A stretch of 64,000 nucleotides of DNA, from assembly GCA_031772625.1 (NCBI GenBank), contig CM062818.1, positions 1,681,438,167-1,681,502,166 of the forward strand, written 5' to 3'. The DNA comes from Pinus tabuliformis. Taxonomy: Eukaryota; Streptophyta; Pinopsida; Pinales; Pinaceae. Every line of letters begins with the position of its first letter. Position 1 is the first letter of the stretch. The translations under genes and the position numbers were made by a program. This document shows, piece by piece, positions 54,461 through 64,000 of this stretch. Below the pieces are notes generated by a model. It made no database searches and was not told the origin of the DNA. It was given only the letters and a program-made list of their open reading frames with translations.

Positions 54461-57301
54461 TTACACTAGCAAAAAAGAATGAAGTTTCAACAAGGGACAT
54501 CTGAAAATCAACCAAGTGATCTATCAGTCAGGAGACAAATGCTCGAGATTGTTCCTCATCGATGAGATCTGATGCCACGAGCATCATTTTGTATAATATC
54601 TCTAACTCTACTCACTTTTATTTCATGTCAGTAAATAGTTTTACTTTCAACATTTAAATTATGCTATTTACATTTCAGTTTATTAGAGTAGATTTTTTCT
54701 ATTCCAACGGTATTTCTATATATGCATGATGATTCCGATGTTGTGTTGAATGTATATCTATTTGATGGACTTCTGTTTTCTTGGATGCATGATTATGGGG
54801 TTCTCACATTACTTCATGGAAGCGACGTGTCCCCATATGGTGCCAAAGGTTGCACTCAAATTGTCAAAGTGCCAAGGAAACGGAAGTGCCAATTTTTTCA
54901 ATAGGATCAAATCACATATCAACAGTCCATGTGTCATGGTCAACCTATTTTGCAAGTTATATGATGTAAATTATCCTAGTAAGACCTTGAGTATATGTAA
55001 AAACCTAGGTAAGCCTATGATTTTGGCGACGAATTTCATCTTAGAAGGTTTTTTAACCTCACTGATTATCTCTGTTTTTAAACACGGCTAATCAGAAGAG
55101 CGTTTTCTCCTCCAATTTAAACCCCAAAACTAGGGTGAAATTTATTGTCAAAATATTAGGTGAGTCCTAGTGTTTTTAGTTGAGTCAAATGCAAAAGTGA
55201 TTCGGGAATAATTTAAGCTATTTGGCTTAATTATTTTATTACAAATCACTTGGTCTACTATATCATATTGTGTTGCAGATAGGTTATGTGTATTGAGGGT
55301 CTATCCAAAATGTGTATTCTCCTTTTGAGGGTTGAAAATATAAAATCTTATGTATTAGATGGTGGAAAAATAATTAAATCTCCTCAGGGGTAAATTAATT
55401 ATTTTTTTCTGGAAAAATAAAATAAAAATCCTAAGCTAGAAAATTAATTAATTAGAGTCAAGTTAATTCGTCTTAGGAAAATTAATTCTCCAAGTGGAAA
55501 AATTCGTGGGTTTTAAAAGAATTATTTTTTAAAGGTCCTCCAAGAAAATTTGGACCCTTGGACTTTGGTGGTTAAGTCAAAGTCAAATTTTTGAAAAAAT
55601 TAGCCCAAAACAATTAATTTTGAGCTAATTAAATTAGAATTAAATGATAAATTCGAAAATTTCTCAAAAATAAAAAAAATCAATGGTTAAGATTAAAAGA
55701 TCTTAAAGTGTTTATCGACCAAGATTATTTTGACAAAGATCAAAGAAACTAGCCGTTATTTTTCCACTTGCAGGATTTATCTATAGATTAGAGAGTCATT
55801 TGAGTCTTTAGTCATCTTGATCTCTAGCTAGAATTTGCTGCTGAAACATTTTTATAAACTATTGCCCCACTGAGAACTATTTTTTCTGCTATAATAAAAG
55901 ACTTTGGGGTGCAACTCGATGTGTTTTTTATTGATCTATGGTATGTACTAACTACGGACTTCCTATGTTTGGTTTTATATAATTATTTTGAGATAATACA
56001 TAGTGCTTGCAGGTACTTCAGTGCTTGGTCTCCAAGTTCACAAACTATGGGCAAGGACCATTTTGCTTGGATCCTAAGTTTTTATATGGTGGATTAAATC
56101 TTCGCTATGGCTATAGTGAGCATAAAATTTTCTAAAACATTTCTAGTGGTTCATAAAGGAAAAAATATTATAATTTTTTTTTATCTTTCAAAATCTATTT
56201 GCAACCTTTATATAATTTGTAAAATAATTTTGTAATTTTAATTGTAAATTATTTTCTAACTTGTGTTGGGTTTTTTTGTTTTAGATTTATATTGTATATA
56301 TTTGGGGTTTGGGTATTTTATTTTAAAATTTTACAGGTTGGATCAAGGGAGGAGCTAGATCTAAGCCTTTGAGGCTAAGATCTAGCCTCTTGAAAATTTT
56401 GCAGGGCTACACAGTGAATATGTTTTAGCAAATTCAGATCCAAGGAAGAAAAAAATTTCAAGACATGAGTTTCGCTTTTCAGCCCTCCCGGGACCATATT
56501 CGGCCCCTCCAAGGCCTACGTCAGCTTTCCTCCCTTCTGCGTCATCCTTTTTCAACCTTTTGAGGCTGGCCGTGAGGCCTAGAGGTCTCGACCTCCTCCG
56601 CCCTTCCCCGCGTAGAGGGGCTTCGCCCTTTTTTGGGCTAGCTGTGGCCTTCTTTGACCTCGATCTCCCTCTAGAAGGCTAGATGTTAGCCCTAGAGGGC
56701 TTGATGTGGGCTTATAGCCCCTGAAACCCTCAGCCCTTGGGCCTCTTCCTCCTCTGGCGTTGACCTTTTCTGGCCTTCTCTTGCCATACCAGCCCCCAAT
56801 CTATCATCCTAACCTCCTTATCCCTCAACGTTGGCCTTCCTTGGCCTAGCGTTGCCCTTTCCTTGGACTCTTTTTCCTTATTCTGAATTTTTAAGACTAA
56901 TTTGCAGGTTTAGGGTTTCTAAAATTGTGATTTTGAAGTGACATCTTCATCCAAAATTTTTGGGCCACTTGGGCAAGTACTTCTACAAGGCTTGAGGCCT
57001 AGGGTTTGACCTCTAAACCTTATTTTTATCTTTGTTTTATTACAACAGTTAGATCAATGATAATTAGGCCCTGAAATCATGTGTTAAATGGTCAAAATTG
57101 TTCAAAATGGCTAAATATTGATTTTCCTAGACTTTGGCCAACTTGGGCACCTTAGATCTAGCCTAAATATATTTTTATACGCTAGAATTTACTACATAAC
57201 TAAAAATTTCAGATCTAAAATTTTGAAGCATACACTTAAAAATGGTCAAAAACTCAAAATTTTTAGTTACAGTGAAATTTTCCTATTTGTTGGGGTTCTG
57301 G
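54461..57301. other. AT-rich unassigned region between O1 and Copia C3
   Basis: I find no second RT, integrase or LTR pair in these 2.8 kb. Short frames at 54722-55091, 55909-56097 and 57118-57330 are unsupported. 54720-55090 may be remnants of O1 pol but I recognise no motif. A GC-rich stretch (56470-56880) with repeated GGCCTT and TTGGCC words stands out against the AT-rich surroundings. It could be LTR or fossil sequence of an unidentified element. Confidence 0.4.
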
Positions 57302-58307
57302 GCATTGATTATGGTATGTTCTATGCTTAAGAGAAATTTCCTTCAATTCTTCTTATTAGTCCAATGGCAATTTCTAGTATAGCAATCACATTAACATGAT
57401 AGTAAAATGTTGATAGAACATAAATGAAAACAACAGAAGACAAGCCATGACAAGAGACAAAAGATGTGGCGCCAGCTAGGGACAAACCCTAATGCGGGGA
57501 AACCCTTTGATCAATTCTTCTATATTCTTCAATAATTCAGCAAAGAGAGAGAGAGAGATAGTACAATATCACAAATCTGTGATTTACAACAACAGTAATG
57601 AAAACCCTTGAACAACTATGACAAGGCGGATCAATCGACTCCAAATGTCCTCAAGACAACCTAGGAGAACTCGGCCTCCAACAATAGTAGATAGCAACCC
57701 AAAACAATGAATGGAAGGAGATCAAAACAACAGTCAATGCTACAACAACACTGTAGTGAGCCCTAACCAGTCAACACAGTCTTAAGCACATCCTCCAACA
57801 GGTCAATGCAGGCTGTCCAACAATGCAGATAGCCTAGGAGAGGCTGACCAACCCAAGAACGTAGTCACCTTCCTCTTTGTTGGTCAAACACATGCATAAT
57901 TTACCCTTGTTGCTCCATAGTCAACCCTAGGTCAACGCTGTGCCAAAAATGGCTTGCGTCCTTCCTTCTCTCCCATGTGAGTGTCTTCCTCCTCCTACGT
58001 GTACCCAAGAGACTAGGAGAGAGAGGAATGAGACGGTGAGATGAGTGAGATAATGCCTTAAGGTCTCCTCTACTTATATGCCACATTAAGGTTTAGCTTG
58101 GGGTGTGCAACACTATTTTACTTGCTGGTCGACCTTGACAAATAGTCAAGAAATATAAATAAATTCATATCTCCATGAATACATGTCAGAATCAGATGAT
58201 CGTTAGATCAATCCTACACCTCTCGACGAGAGGAATCCAAAAAAAATATTAGTTGCCATAAATAAGGTCACCCACATGGAGTTTGGCCCTAGTTTCCAAT
58301 TTTAACA
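57302..58307 (-). repeat. 3' LTR of C3
   Basis: It matches the right copy (63007-64000) over its length with perhaps one difference in ten to fifteen bases by eye. The outer end is set by gapless alignment with the right copy (TGTTAAATTATGG) and is approximate; the inner end is CCAATTTTAACA before the purine tract. Its left edge overlaps the last bases of a chance frame at 57118-57330. Confidence 0.85.
57545..57562. repeat. GA microsatellite in C3 LTR
   Basis: Nine GA-type dinucleotides (AGAGAGAGAGAGAG) lie in this LTR, with a shorter version in the 5' copy near 63248. Confidence 0.7.
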
Positions 58308-58326
58308 CTCCCTCTCAACTAGGGAG
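58308..58326 (-). other. Polypurine tract of C3
   Basis: On the minus strand the sequence reads as CTCCCTAGTTGAGAGGGAG directly before TGTTAAAATTGG, the 3' LTR start. GAGAGGGAG also precedes the 3' LTR in Copia C2. Confidence 0.75.
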
Positions 58327-58964
58327 AACTCCACCTGCTAATCCATTTGTCTGTCGGTACTATCTCTGCCATCAAATGCACTTCCCTGCACTGCTCGGCT
58401 CTGCTCTGAACTATGAAGAAGAAGAAATGATCGAGAATGTATCATACCATCCTCTACTGACCCAAAGTCAATCCCAGATAAAAGAGAGTGTCCAATAACA
58501 CTCTTACTAACCCGAAGTCAGTCCCAATGAAGAGAGCGTGTCATATCACTCTTACTGACTCAGAGTCAGTTCCAATTGATCCCAGGTCAATGTCATCCTA
58601 GCATAGGGAGTACGATAGATACACGATGTGTCCATCAATACTAGTATGGTCTCTATCCTCATTTCCCTACTCATTGGCCAGATGAGAGGTACTTCCCATG
58701 AGTACCAGATTGCATGGGTAGGATGTCTCGGTAGGAGAAGGATGAACCACTCATCTTTCCTACATGTCACCATAGGGTATCACAGGGGAAGGCTGAATCA
58801 TTCACCTTGTACATAGCGCACCACTGGGGGAGGGTGAGTCACCCTATGGTCGCTCGTCGCTCTAAGAAGTACCCCAATCCCTCTGGAGCTCCCAGAGCTC
58901 AATGTATGCATCATACAAGACCCTTATAGGAGGGTCTCTCAATGACTCCTAGTCGTTCTTAGAA
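58327..58964 (-). other. C3 interior between RNase H and polypurine tract
   Basis: The region is noncoding. It has repeated words (CAGAGTCAGTTCC, CCCAAAGTCAATCCC, CCGAAGTCAGTCCC) near 58460-58600, a small degenerate repeat. The frames at 58283-58816 on either strand are not genes. Confidence 0.5.
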
Positions 58965-60251
58965 AGTCAAGAATTTGACCTTTCCCAGGGGCTTCTTCAG
59001 AATGTCAGCGACCTGTTCATCTATCCCAATATGATGGAGCCTTGTTACTCCTCATTGTACCATATCCCGGATAAAGTGGTACCTAATATCGTTGTGCTTG
59101 GAGCGATCATGAAATACGAGATTCTATGATAAACGAATCTCACTCTGGTTGTCGCAGAGGATCACGGTAGTATCCAACGTGTGTCCAAACAGCTCACTAA
59201 AGAGCTCCCTCAACCAGACAGCCTCATAGGAGGCCATACTCGCAATAATGTACTTTGCCTCAGCAATGCTCAAAGCCACCGACTTTTGCTTCTTGCTCAT
59301 CCAGGAGATTGAGGCAGAACCAAAAGAGAAACAACACCCGAAAGTGCTCTTTCGGTCCACCACACTACCTGCCCAATCAACATCGGAATATCCATTTAGC
59401 CTCACATCTCCAACAATGTATCTCAACTCATGAGTGATTGTGCCCCTAAGATATCTCAGAAGATTCTTGGCACCAATCCAATGTGAGTGGTGAGGCTCAA
59501 CCATATATTGGCTCAACGTGTTCATTGCAAAACATATATCCGGATGGAAGTTTATCAAGAACATCAATGCTCCTATGAGTTGACGATACTCATAAGCATT
59601 TCCCAAAACGGGTTTGGCAACACTATTGCATAACTTCTTGAAGTTAAGCTCCATTGGGGTAGTCACGGATTTGCAGTCCACCATACCAAATCTCTTCAAT
59701 ATCTTTACCACATATTTTCCTTGAGATAGGAAAATTTCTCATGGCTTTTTCCAGACCTCCAACCCTAGGAAATAGTGCATTAGTATTAGGTCCTTCATCT
59801 CAAATTCAGAAGCCAACTCCCTCTTACATTTGTGAATGAGAGGGTTTGCACCTGTCAAAAAGAGGTTGTCAACATACATCACCAATATGAGAGGCTTATC
59901 ATCCTCAACCTTAAAGTAAAGGTTTGGATCAACTTCACTCCTAGTGAATCCCAACTTCATCAAGTAGCTATGGATCCTCTCATACTAAGCTCGGGGTGCT
60001 TGCTTCAACCCATAGAGGGCTTTCTTCAACCTGCATATGTGAGATTCCCGATTATGAATCTCAAACCCCTCGGGTTGTTCCACATAGACTTCCTCTTTAA
60101 TCAAACCATGAAAGAAAGCGGTCTTGACATCCATCTGATATAGGTTCCATCCTTGTGAAGCGACAAGGGCTATGATCGAGAGGATATTGGTGTATCGGGA
60201 AATAGGTGCAAATATCTCATCATAATCTACCCCTTGCTTTTGAGAGAAGCC
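58965..60251 (-). pseudogene. Reverse transcriptase-RNase H of C3
   Basis: The RT follows the integrase C-terminus. Motifs in order (minus strand): MDVKTAFFHGLI near 60100, ALYGLKQAPRA near 60010 then TAG for Trp, YVDNLFLTG near 59855 (YVDD changed to YVDN), EMKDLILMHYFLGLEV near 59790, then after a TGA the frame 59124-59711 with VDWAGSVVDRKSTFGC and SVALSIAEAKYI of the RNase H domain. The tail HNDIRYHFIRDMV and DEQVADILKKPL lies near 59090-58975, with TAG and TGA stops between. The lost Asp and the stops predict no activity. Confidence 0.88.
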
Positions 60252-61387
60252 TCAAGAAACAAAGCGAGCCTTGTACTTTTCAACACTCCCATAAGCTCCA
60301 TGCTTGATTTTGTAAAGCCACTTCGAGGTGACAATTGTTTTGTCCTGGGGTCTGGGGACCACATCCCAGACATCATTCTTCATGATGGACTCGTATTCCT
60401 CATTCATAGCATCCTTCCATACTTGATGCTTCACGGCTTCTTCGAACGATGAAGGCTCATTTTGAATGATGGTGCTCATAATAGTCAAGTATCCCTGATA
60501 CCTGGTCGGCTTCTTACTTTCACGGAAAGTCCCTCTGGGTGCAATATGTCCCTCGGCATCATCAAGTGTCCCCCTAAGCCATGAGGGCCTCTTCCTAGAA
60601 GAGGAAGGTTCTTGCGGAGGGGGATCAATAGGATCCATAGGTTCTTCCACATTGGGCATCATCTCATCTTCCTTCTCATCCGGCTTCCTGGTGTCAGCTT
60701 CTTTATCTTTCCTTAGAATAGGAAGATTGTCAACCTTGCTAAGAGCCATATCTTCATCAAAGGTGACATCATGACTTATCTCGACTTCCCTTTGACCAGC
60801 CACATAGATTCTATAGCCCTTAGAATTTTCGTTATAGCCCACAAAGATTCTCTTCTTTCCAGATGCACCCAATTTGCTTCTTTTCTCTTTCGGAACATGA
60901 AAATATATGGGACTTCCAAAAATTCTAAATTCTTGGAATCCAACACTTGATGAGGGCATTGGTTTTGAACATATACGACAGTCTTCGCAATTTCGGCCCA
61001 TAGAAACTTCGGAAGCCTTTGATCATGGAGCATGGCACGAACATCTTCCATAATCATACGATTCTTGTTTTCCACCACACCATTCTGCTCAGGAGTGTAT
61101 GGTGTTGTGGTCTCCCTCTTAATGCTAGCTTCTTTGAAAAAGTCATGAAACTCATTGTATTCATACTCGGTCCCATTATCAGTCCTTAAGATCTTGATAC
61201 TTTTCTCAGTTTGATTCTCGATCAAGGCTTTGAAGTGACAGAACCATGAGAACACTTCATCCTTCTTTTTCAAGAAGTATATCCAAGTCTTGCAAGAATA
61301 ATCATCTGTAAAAGTGAGATAATATAGATATCCTCCCAAAGAGTTTACGGGCATCATACTAGATATGTCGAAGTGAACCAACTGCAA
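60252..61387 (-). pseudogene. Integrase of C3
   Basis: The frame 60776-61387 starts LVHFDISSMMPVNSLGG and has the core acidic sites in FTDDYSCKTWIYFLKKKDEV, LRTDNGTEYEYNEFHDFF and EQNGVVENKNRMIMEDVRAM. A frameshift near 60960-61000 moves to 60252-61001, which carries the C-terminal domain (FGSPIYFHVP, GKKRIFVGYNENSKGYRIY), an acidic linker (DPIDPPPQEPSSSRKRPSW) and the start of RT (ALMNEEYESIMKNDVW-like, KWLYKIKHGAYGSVEKYKAR). In Copia the integrase precedes the RT, as here. One frameshift breaks an otherwise well-kept domain. Confidence 0.87.
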
Positions 61388-61402
61388 ATGTCAGAGGTCT
61401 TG

Positions 61403-61963
61403 CTATCGCTTGAGGGGAATGGTCCCCCTTTTGAGCTTTCCTTCGGCACATCCTGGACATACACCTTCATGATCTATTTTGAATTTGGGCATCCTAGTCA
61501 CCATTTGTCTCGCATTGGGTAGAGCCTTATAATGAAGGTGGGCAAACCTCCGATGCCATAGTTCAGATTGTAAAGATGTGTCGCAAGACATGACTCCCAA
61601 TGGACTTCCTGCAACTTGATATAAATATTCAACTCGAAACCCAAGAGTGAAAGCATCTTTAAAGTGCTTTTTCCACACACGTACCTTGTCATCGATGAAG
61701 GCCAGCTTGTAGCCTTTGTCTTCCATTGCCAAAATGGACACCATGTTCTTCTTGAGATCAGGTACATATAAGAGTTCTTGCAAATGAATTGTGTTACACT
61801 GATTTAATTGAAGAGTAACATTCCATACACCAATTATGGGATAGGTGGAATTGTCTCCAAGAATAATCTCCAAGTTTGCCTCCTTCTCTATCAGATTAGA
61901 GAGAGCTACCTTGTAACCAGTGAAGTGCCTTGAGGCACCATTATCAATAAGCCAATTTCCCAA
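61403..61963 (-). pseudogene. Protease and GAG-pre-integrase of C3
   Basis: The frame opens with GNWLIDNGASRHFTGYKVAL, the Copia protease active site with DNG in place of DSG. It continues through the NMVSILAMEDKGYKL link and ends with LWHRRFAHLHYKAL and the H...CPGCAEGKLKRG zinc-binding segment that leads into integrase. It lies just downstream of gag. DNG occurs in some Copia proteases but DSG is usual, so activity is uncertain. About 15 bases separate its stop from the integrase frame. Confidence 0.85.
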
Positions 61964-62071
61964 CGAGTCCGGAGGAGAGGTAGTGGAGAGGGCCGATATC
62001 AGATAATATTCATCTTGCTTATTGTTAACAACATTTGATTCATACTTGGAGTTCCTTGCTTTCTTGGAGGG

Positions 62072-62909
62072 TTAACCACTTCCTTGATTTCCTACATTCC
62101 TCTTTCCTTTTCCATTGAACCTGCGATTCCTTTGATTATGGTTGGAGTTGCCCCGGGAGTGATTTTGATCATCGTCATGTGATGTGTCCTTTCTATTTGG
62201 ACACTCCCTCACATAGTGGCCAAACTTATTGCAAACGAAGCATCTTCCCTTCCTTCCACCTTTCCACCTTCCTTTTGGCATGAGAGGAGAAAGCAGTGGG
62301 ATTACCTTTGTTTGAAGGCATTTCTCGCTCCACCATCCTTGTCTCTTCTTGAATGCATCTCGCTATCAATTCCTCAAATCCCGAAATTTGATCATTGTTG
62401 AGAAGAGTGGTTCTAAATACATACCATTCAGATGGGAGCCCTCCAATGGTAGTGATGGTTAGTTCTCTGTCAGAAATGACTTCTCCAATTGATAGGATAT
62501 CATTCTTGATCTTAGTGATCCTTAAGAAGTAGGATTGAATATCTTCATCCTTGCCCGTCTTAATATCCTTCAACTTATTTTTGAGGAACAAAACTTGATT
62601 TGCATCACTAACTTTAAACAAGCTTATCAGTGTATCGTAGATCTCCTTGGAGGTGTTCAACTCGGAAATGTAGGCCACCAGACGCTTGTCAATTGAGTCC
62701 TGGATGATCTTCTTTGCTTTGAATTCACCCTTAGTGTACTTGTTCCTTGTAGCAGCCGATGCATTTGATGGAGGCTTCGTAATTTTGCCCCTCACATAGT
62801 CCAACACTTTCTGCTTTTCCAATGTCAGATCAAGAGACATCTTCCATCCGTGATAGTCAGACTTCTCACAGAGCTTGTCTTCGGCGGGGAAGTGCGATGA
62901 GGAACCCAT
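62072..62909 (-). pseudogene. gag of C3
   Basis: The ATG at 62909 gives MGSSSHFPAEDKLCEKSDYH, and the frame runs to 62226 as a Copia gag: YHGWKMSLDLTLEKQKVLDY, then LNTSKEIYDTLISLFKVSD and ELTITTIGGLPSEWY (UBN2-type capsid). A frameshift near 62250-62280 moves to 62072-62281, which carries the zinc knuckle CFVCNKFGHYVRECPNRKD. The motif is intact C-X2-C-X4-H-X4-C. Gag would form the particle. The frameshift separates capsid from knuckle. Confidence 0.88.
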
Positions 62910-62994
62910 GAAGCCTTTTGAATTTTGACTCTTTTCTTTTTAAATTGTCTTCAATAATTGCTCTTGCTCTTGTTTGGGCTTTGTCTTCACCTCA

Positions 62995-63006
62995 GCTCTG
63001 ATACCA
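62995..63006 (-). other. Primer binding site of C3
   Basis: The complement reads TGGTATCAGAGC, immediately adjacent to the 5' LTR. It is an exact initiator-Met type PBS. Confidence 0.9.
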
Positions 63007-64000
63007 TGTTAAATTATGGTATGTTCTATGCTTAAGAACAATTTAATTCAATTCTTCTTAATAGCCCAATGTTAATTTCCAGTATAGCAATCACATTAAC
63101 ATGATAATAAAATGTTGATAGAACATAAATGAAAACAAAAAAATACAAGCCAAGACAAGAGCCACAAGATGTGGCGCTAGCCAAGGACAAAACCCAATGC
63201 GGGGAAACCCTTTGATCAATTCTTCTATATTCTTCAATAATTCAACAGAGAGAGAGATAGTACAATATCACAAATCTGTGATTTACAACAACAGTAATGA
63301 AAACCCTTGAACAACTATGACAAGGTTGATCAATCAGCTCCAAATGTCCTCAAGACAACCTAGGAGAACTCAACCTCCAACAGCAGTAGATAGCAGCCCA
63401 AAACAATGAATGGAAGGAGGTCAAAACAACAGTCAATGCTACAACAACACTGTAGTCATCCCTAACCAGTCAACACAGTCCCAAGCACATCCTCCAACAG
63501 GTCAACGCAGGCTGTCCAACAATGCAGCTAGCCTAGGAGAGGCTGCCCAACCCAAGAACGCAATCACCTTCCTCTTCACCGGTCAAACACATGCATAATT
63601 TACCCTTGTTGCTCCACAGTCAGCCCTAGGTCAACGTTGTCCCAAAACTGGTCTGCGTCCTTCCTTCTCTCCCACGTGAGTTTCTTCCTCCTCCTACGTA
63701 TACCCAAGAGATTAGGAGAGAGAGGAATGAGATGGTGAGATGAGTGAGCTAATGCCTCAAGGTCTCCTCTACTTATATGCCACGTTGAGGTTTAGTTGGG
63801 GGTGTGCAACACTATTTTACTTGTTGGCCGACCTTGACAAATTGTCAAGAAATATAAATAAATTCATATCTCCATGAATACATGTCAAAATCAGATGATC
63901 GTTAGATCAATCCTACACCTCTCGACGAGAGGAATCCAAGAAAAATATCAGCTGCCATAAATAAGGTGACCCACATGGAGTTTGGCCCTAGTTGCCAATT
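63007..64000 (-). repeat. 5' LTR of C3, cut by the window end
   Basis: It starts TGTTAAATTATGG in window coordinates and matches the left copy to the last base of the window. About six more bases are expected past 64000. Confidence 0.9.

Larger units (their letters stand above)
57302..64000 (-). mobile_element. Ty1/copia element C3, nearly complete
   Basis: On the minus strand: 5' LTR 63007 to beyond the window end, PBS 62995-63006, gag 62072-62909, protease 61403-61963, integrase 60252-61387, RT-RNase H 58965-60251, purine tract at 58308-58326 and 3' LTR 57302-58307. The window stops about six bases before the end of the 5' LTR, judged from the 3' copy's final TTTTAACA. Each coding domain is present in the usual Copia order (PR-IN-RT-RH), but frameshifts and stops occur and the RT box is YVDN. 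Target duplication cannot be tested. Confidence 0.92.

Noticed and set aside
54720..55091. Overlapping plus frames as a possible RT or host gene
   Set aside because: No RT, integrase or other domain motif is visible, and both frames are short.
56890..57310. Possible small ORF or exon at 57118-57330 with an acceptor-like TTTTACAGG upstream near 56333
   Set aside because: No homologous motif, no donor or start context, and its end overlaps the LTR of C3.
1..64000. CRISPR arrays, bacterial operons or ribosome binding sites
   Set aside because: The window is eukaryotic repeat DNA. No regularly spaced identical repeats with unique spacers exist.

Overview
The window is plant nuclear DNA made almost entirely of LTR retrotransposons, and I see no intact host gene, tRNA or rRNA. 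The elements use plant-type primer binding sites (TGGTATCAGAGC, the initiator-Met type), Ty1/copia and Ty3/gypsy gag and pol proteins, 5-bp target duplications and TG...CA termini. Deep nesting, heavy stop-codon decay and one Penelope-like insertion would fit a large seed-plant genome. A conifer or other gymnosperm is my guess, with low confidence.

Left half (1-36055). A gypsy gag scrap (1-330, minus) and a degenerate minisatellite lead into a decayed Copia element, C1 (877-3361). C1 is cut by gypsy element G1 (3362 to about 36055). G1's 5' LTR (A, 3362-7107) carries an 882-bp TRIM (4793-5674, TSD GAGTC). G1's internal region (7108-11283) has gag and a long unidentified acidic/Ser-rich region but no reverse transcriptase. 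G1's 3' LTR (B) is split by gypsy element G2 (12160-29760). G2 is of the same LTR family but has a full, decayed gag-PR-RNaseH-RT-RNaseH-IN. G2's 5' LTR is split by chromovirus-like element I (13699-19658, minus, TSD TGAAG). The rest of LTR B holds a gag-only Copia, E1 (30714-34924, TSD GACCG), and a 348-bp foldback insertion (35218-35565, 11-bp TSD) with a hammerhead-ribozyme-like motif that looks Penelope-derived.

Right half (36056-64000). A gypsy gag (O1) is interrupted in frame by a 16.4-kb block (36364-52814, TSD ATAAG). The block is LTR-internal-LTR-internal-LTR of one non-autonomous gypsy family that keeps gag and protease but has lost RT, RNase H and the integrase core. Copia C2 (36549-39837, TSD CAACA) sits in its first LTR. 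Gypsy H (45411-52237, minus, TSD CTTGG) sits in its third LTR; H has RT, RNase H, integrase and a chromodomain-like tail but no protease. O1 resumes at 52820 and ends with a protease ORF (53807-54460). Unassigned AT-rich DNA follows (54461-57301). The window closes with a nearly complete Copia, C3 (57302 to the window end, minus).

No single element looks autonomous. Most have lost part of pol while keeping LTRs, PBS, PPT and usually gag, and several have complementary defects. Three elements (I, the tandem gag-PR family and H) share TGATC...GATCA LTR termini. Boundaries supported by a matching TSD are exact; others are approximate.
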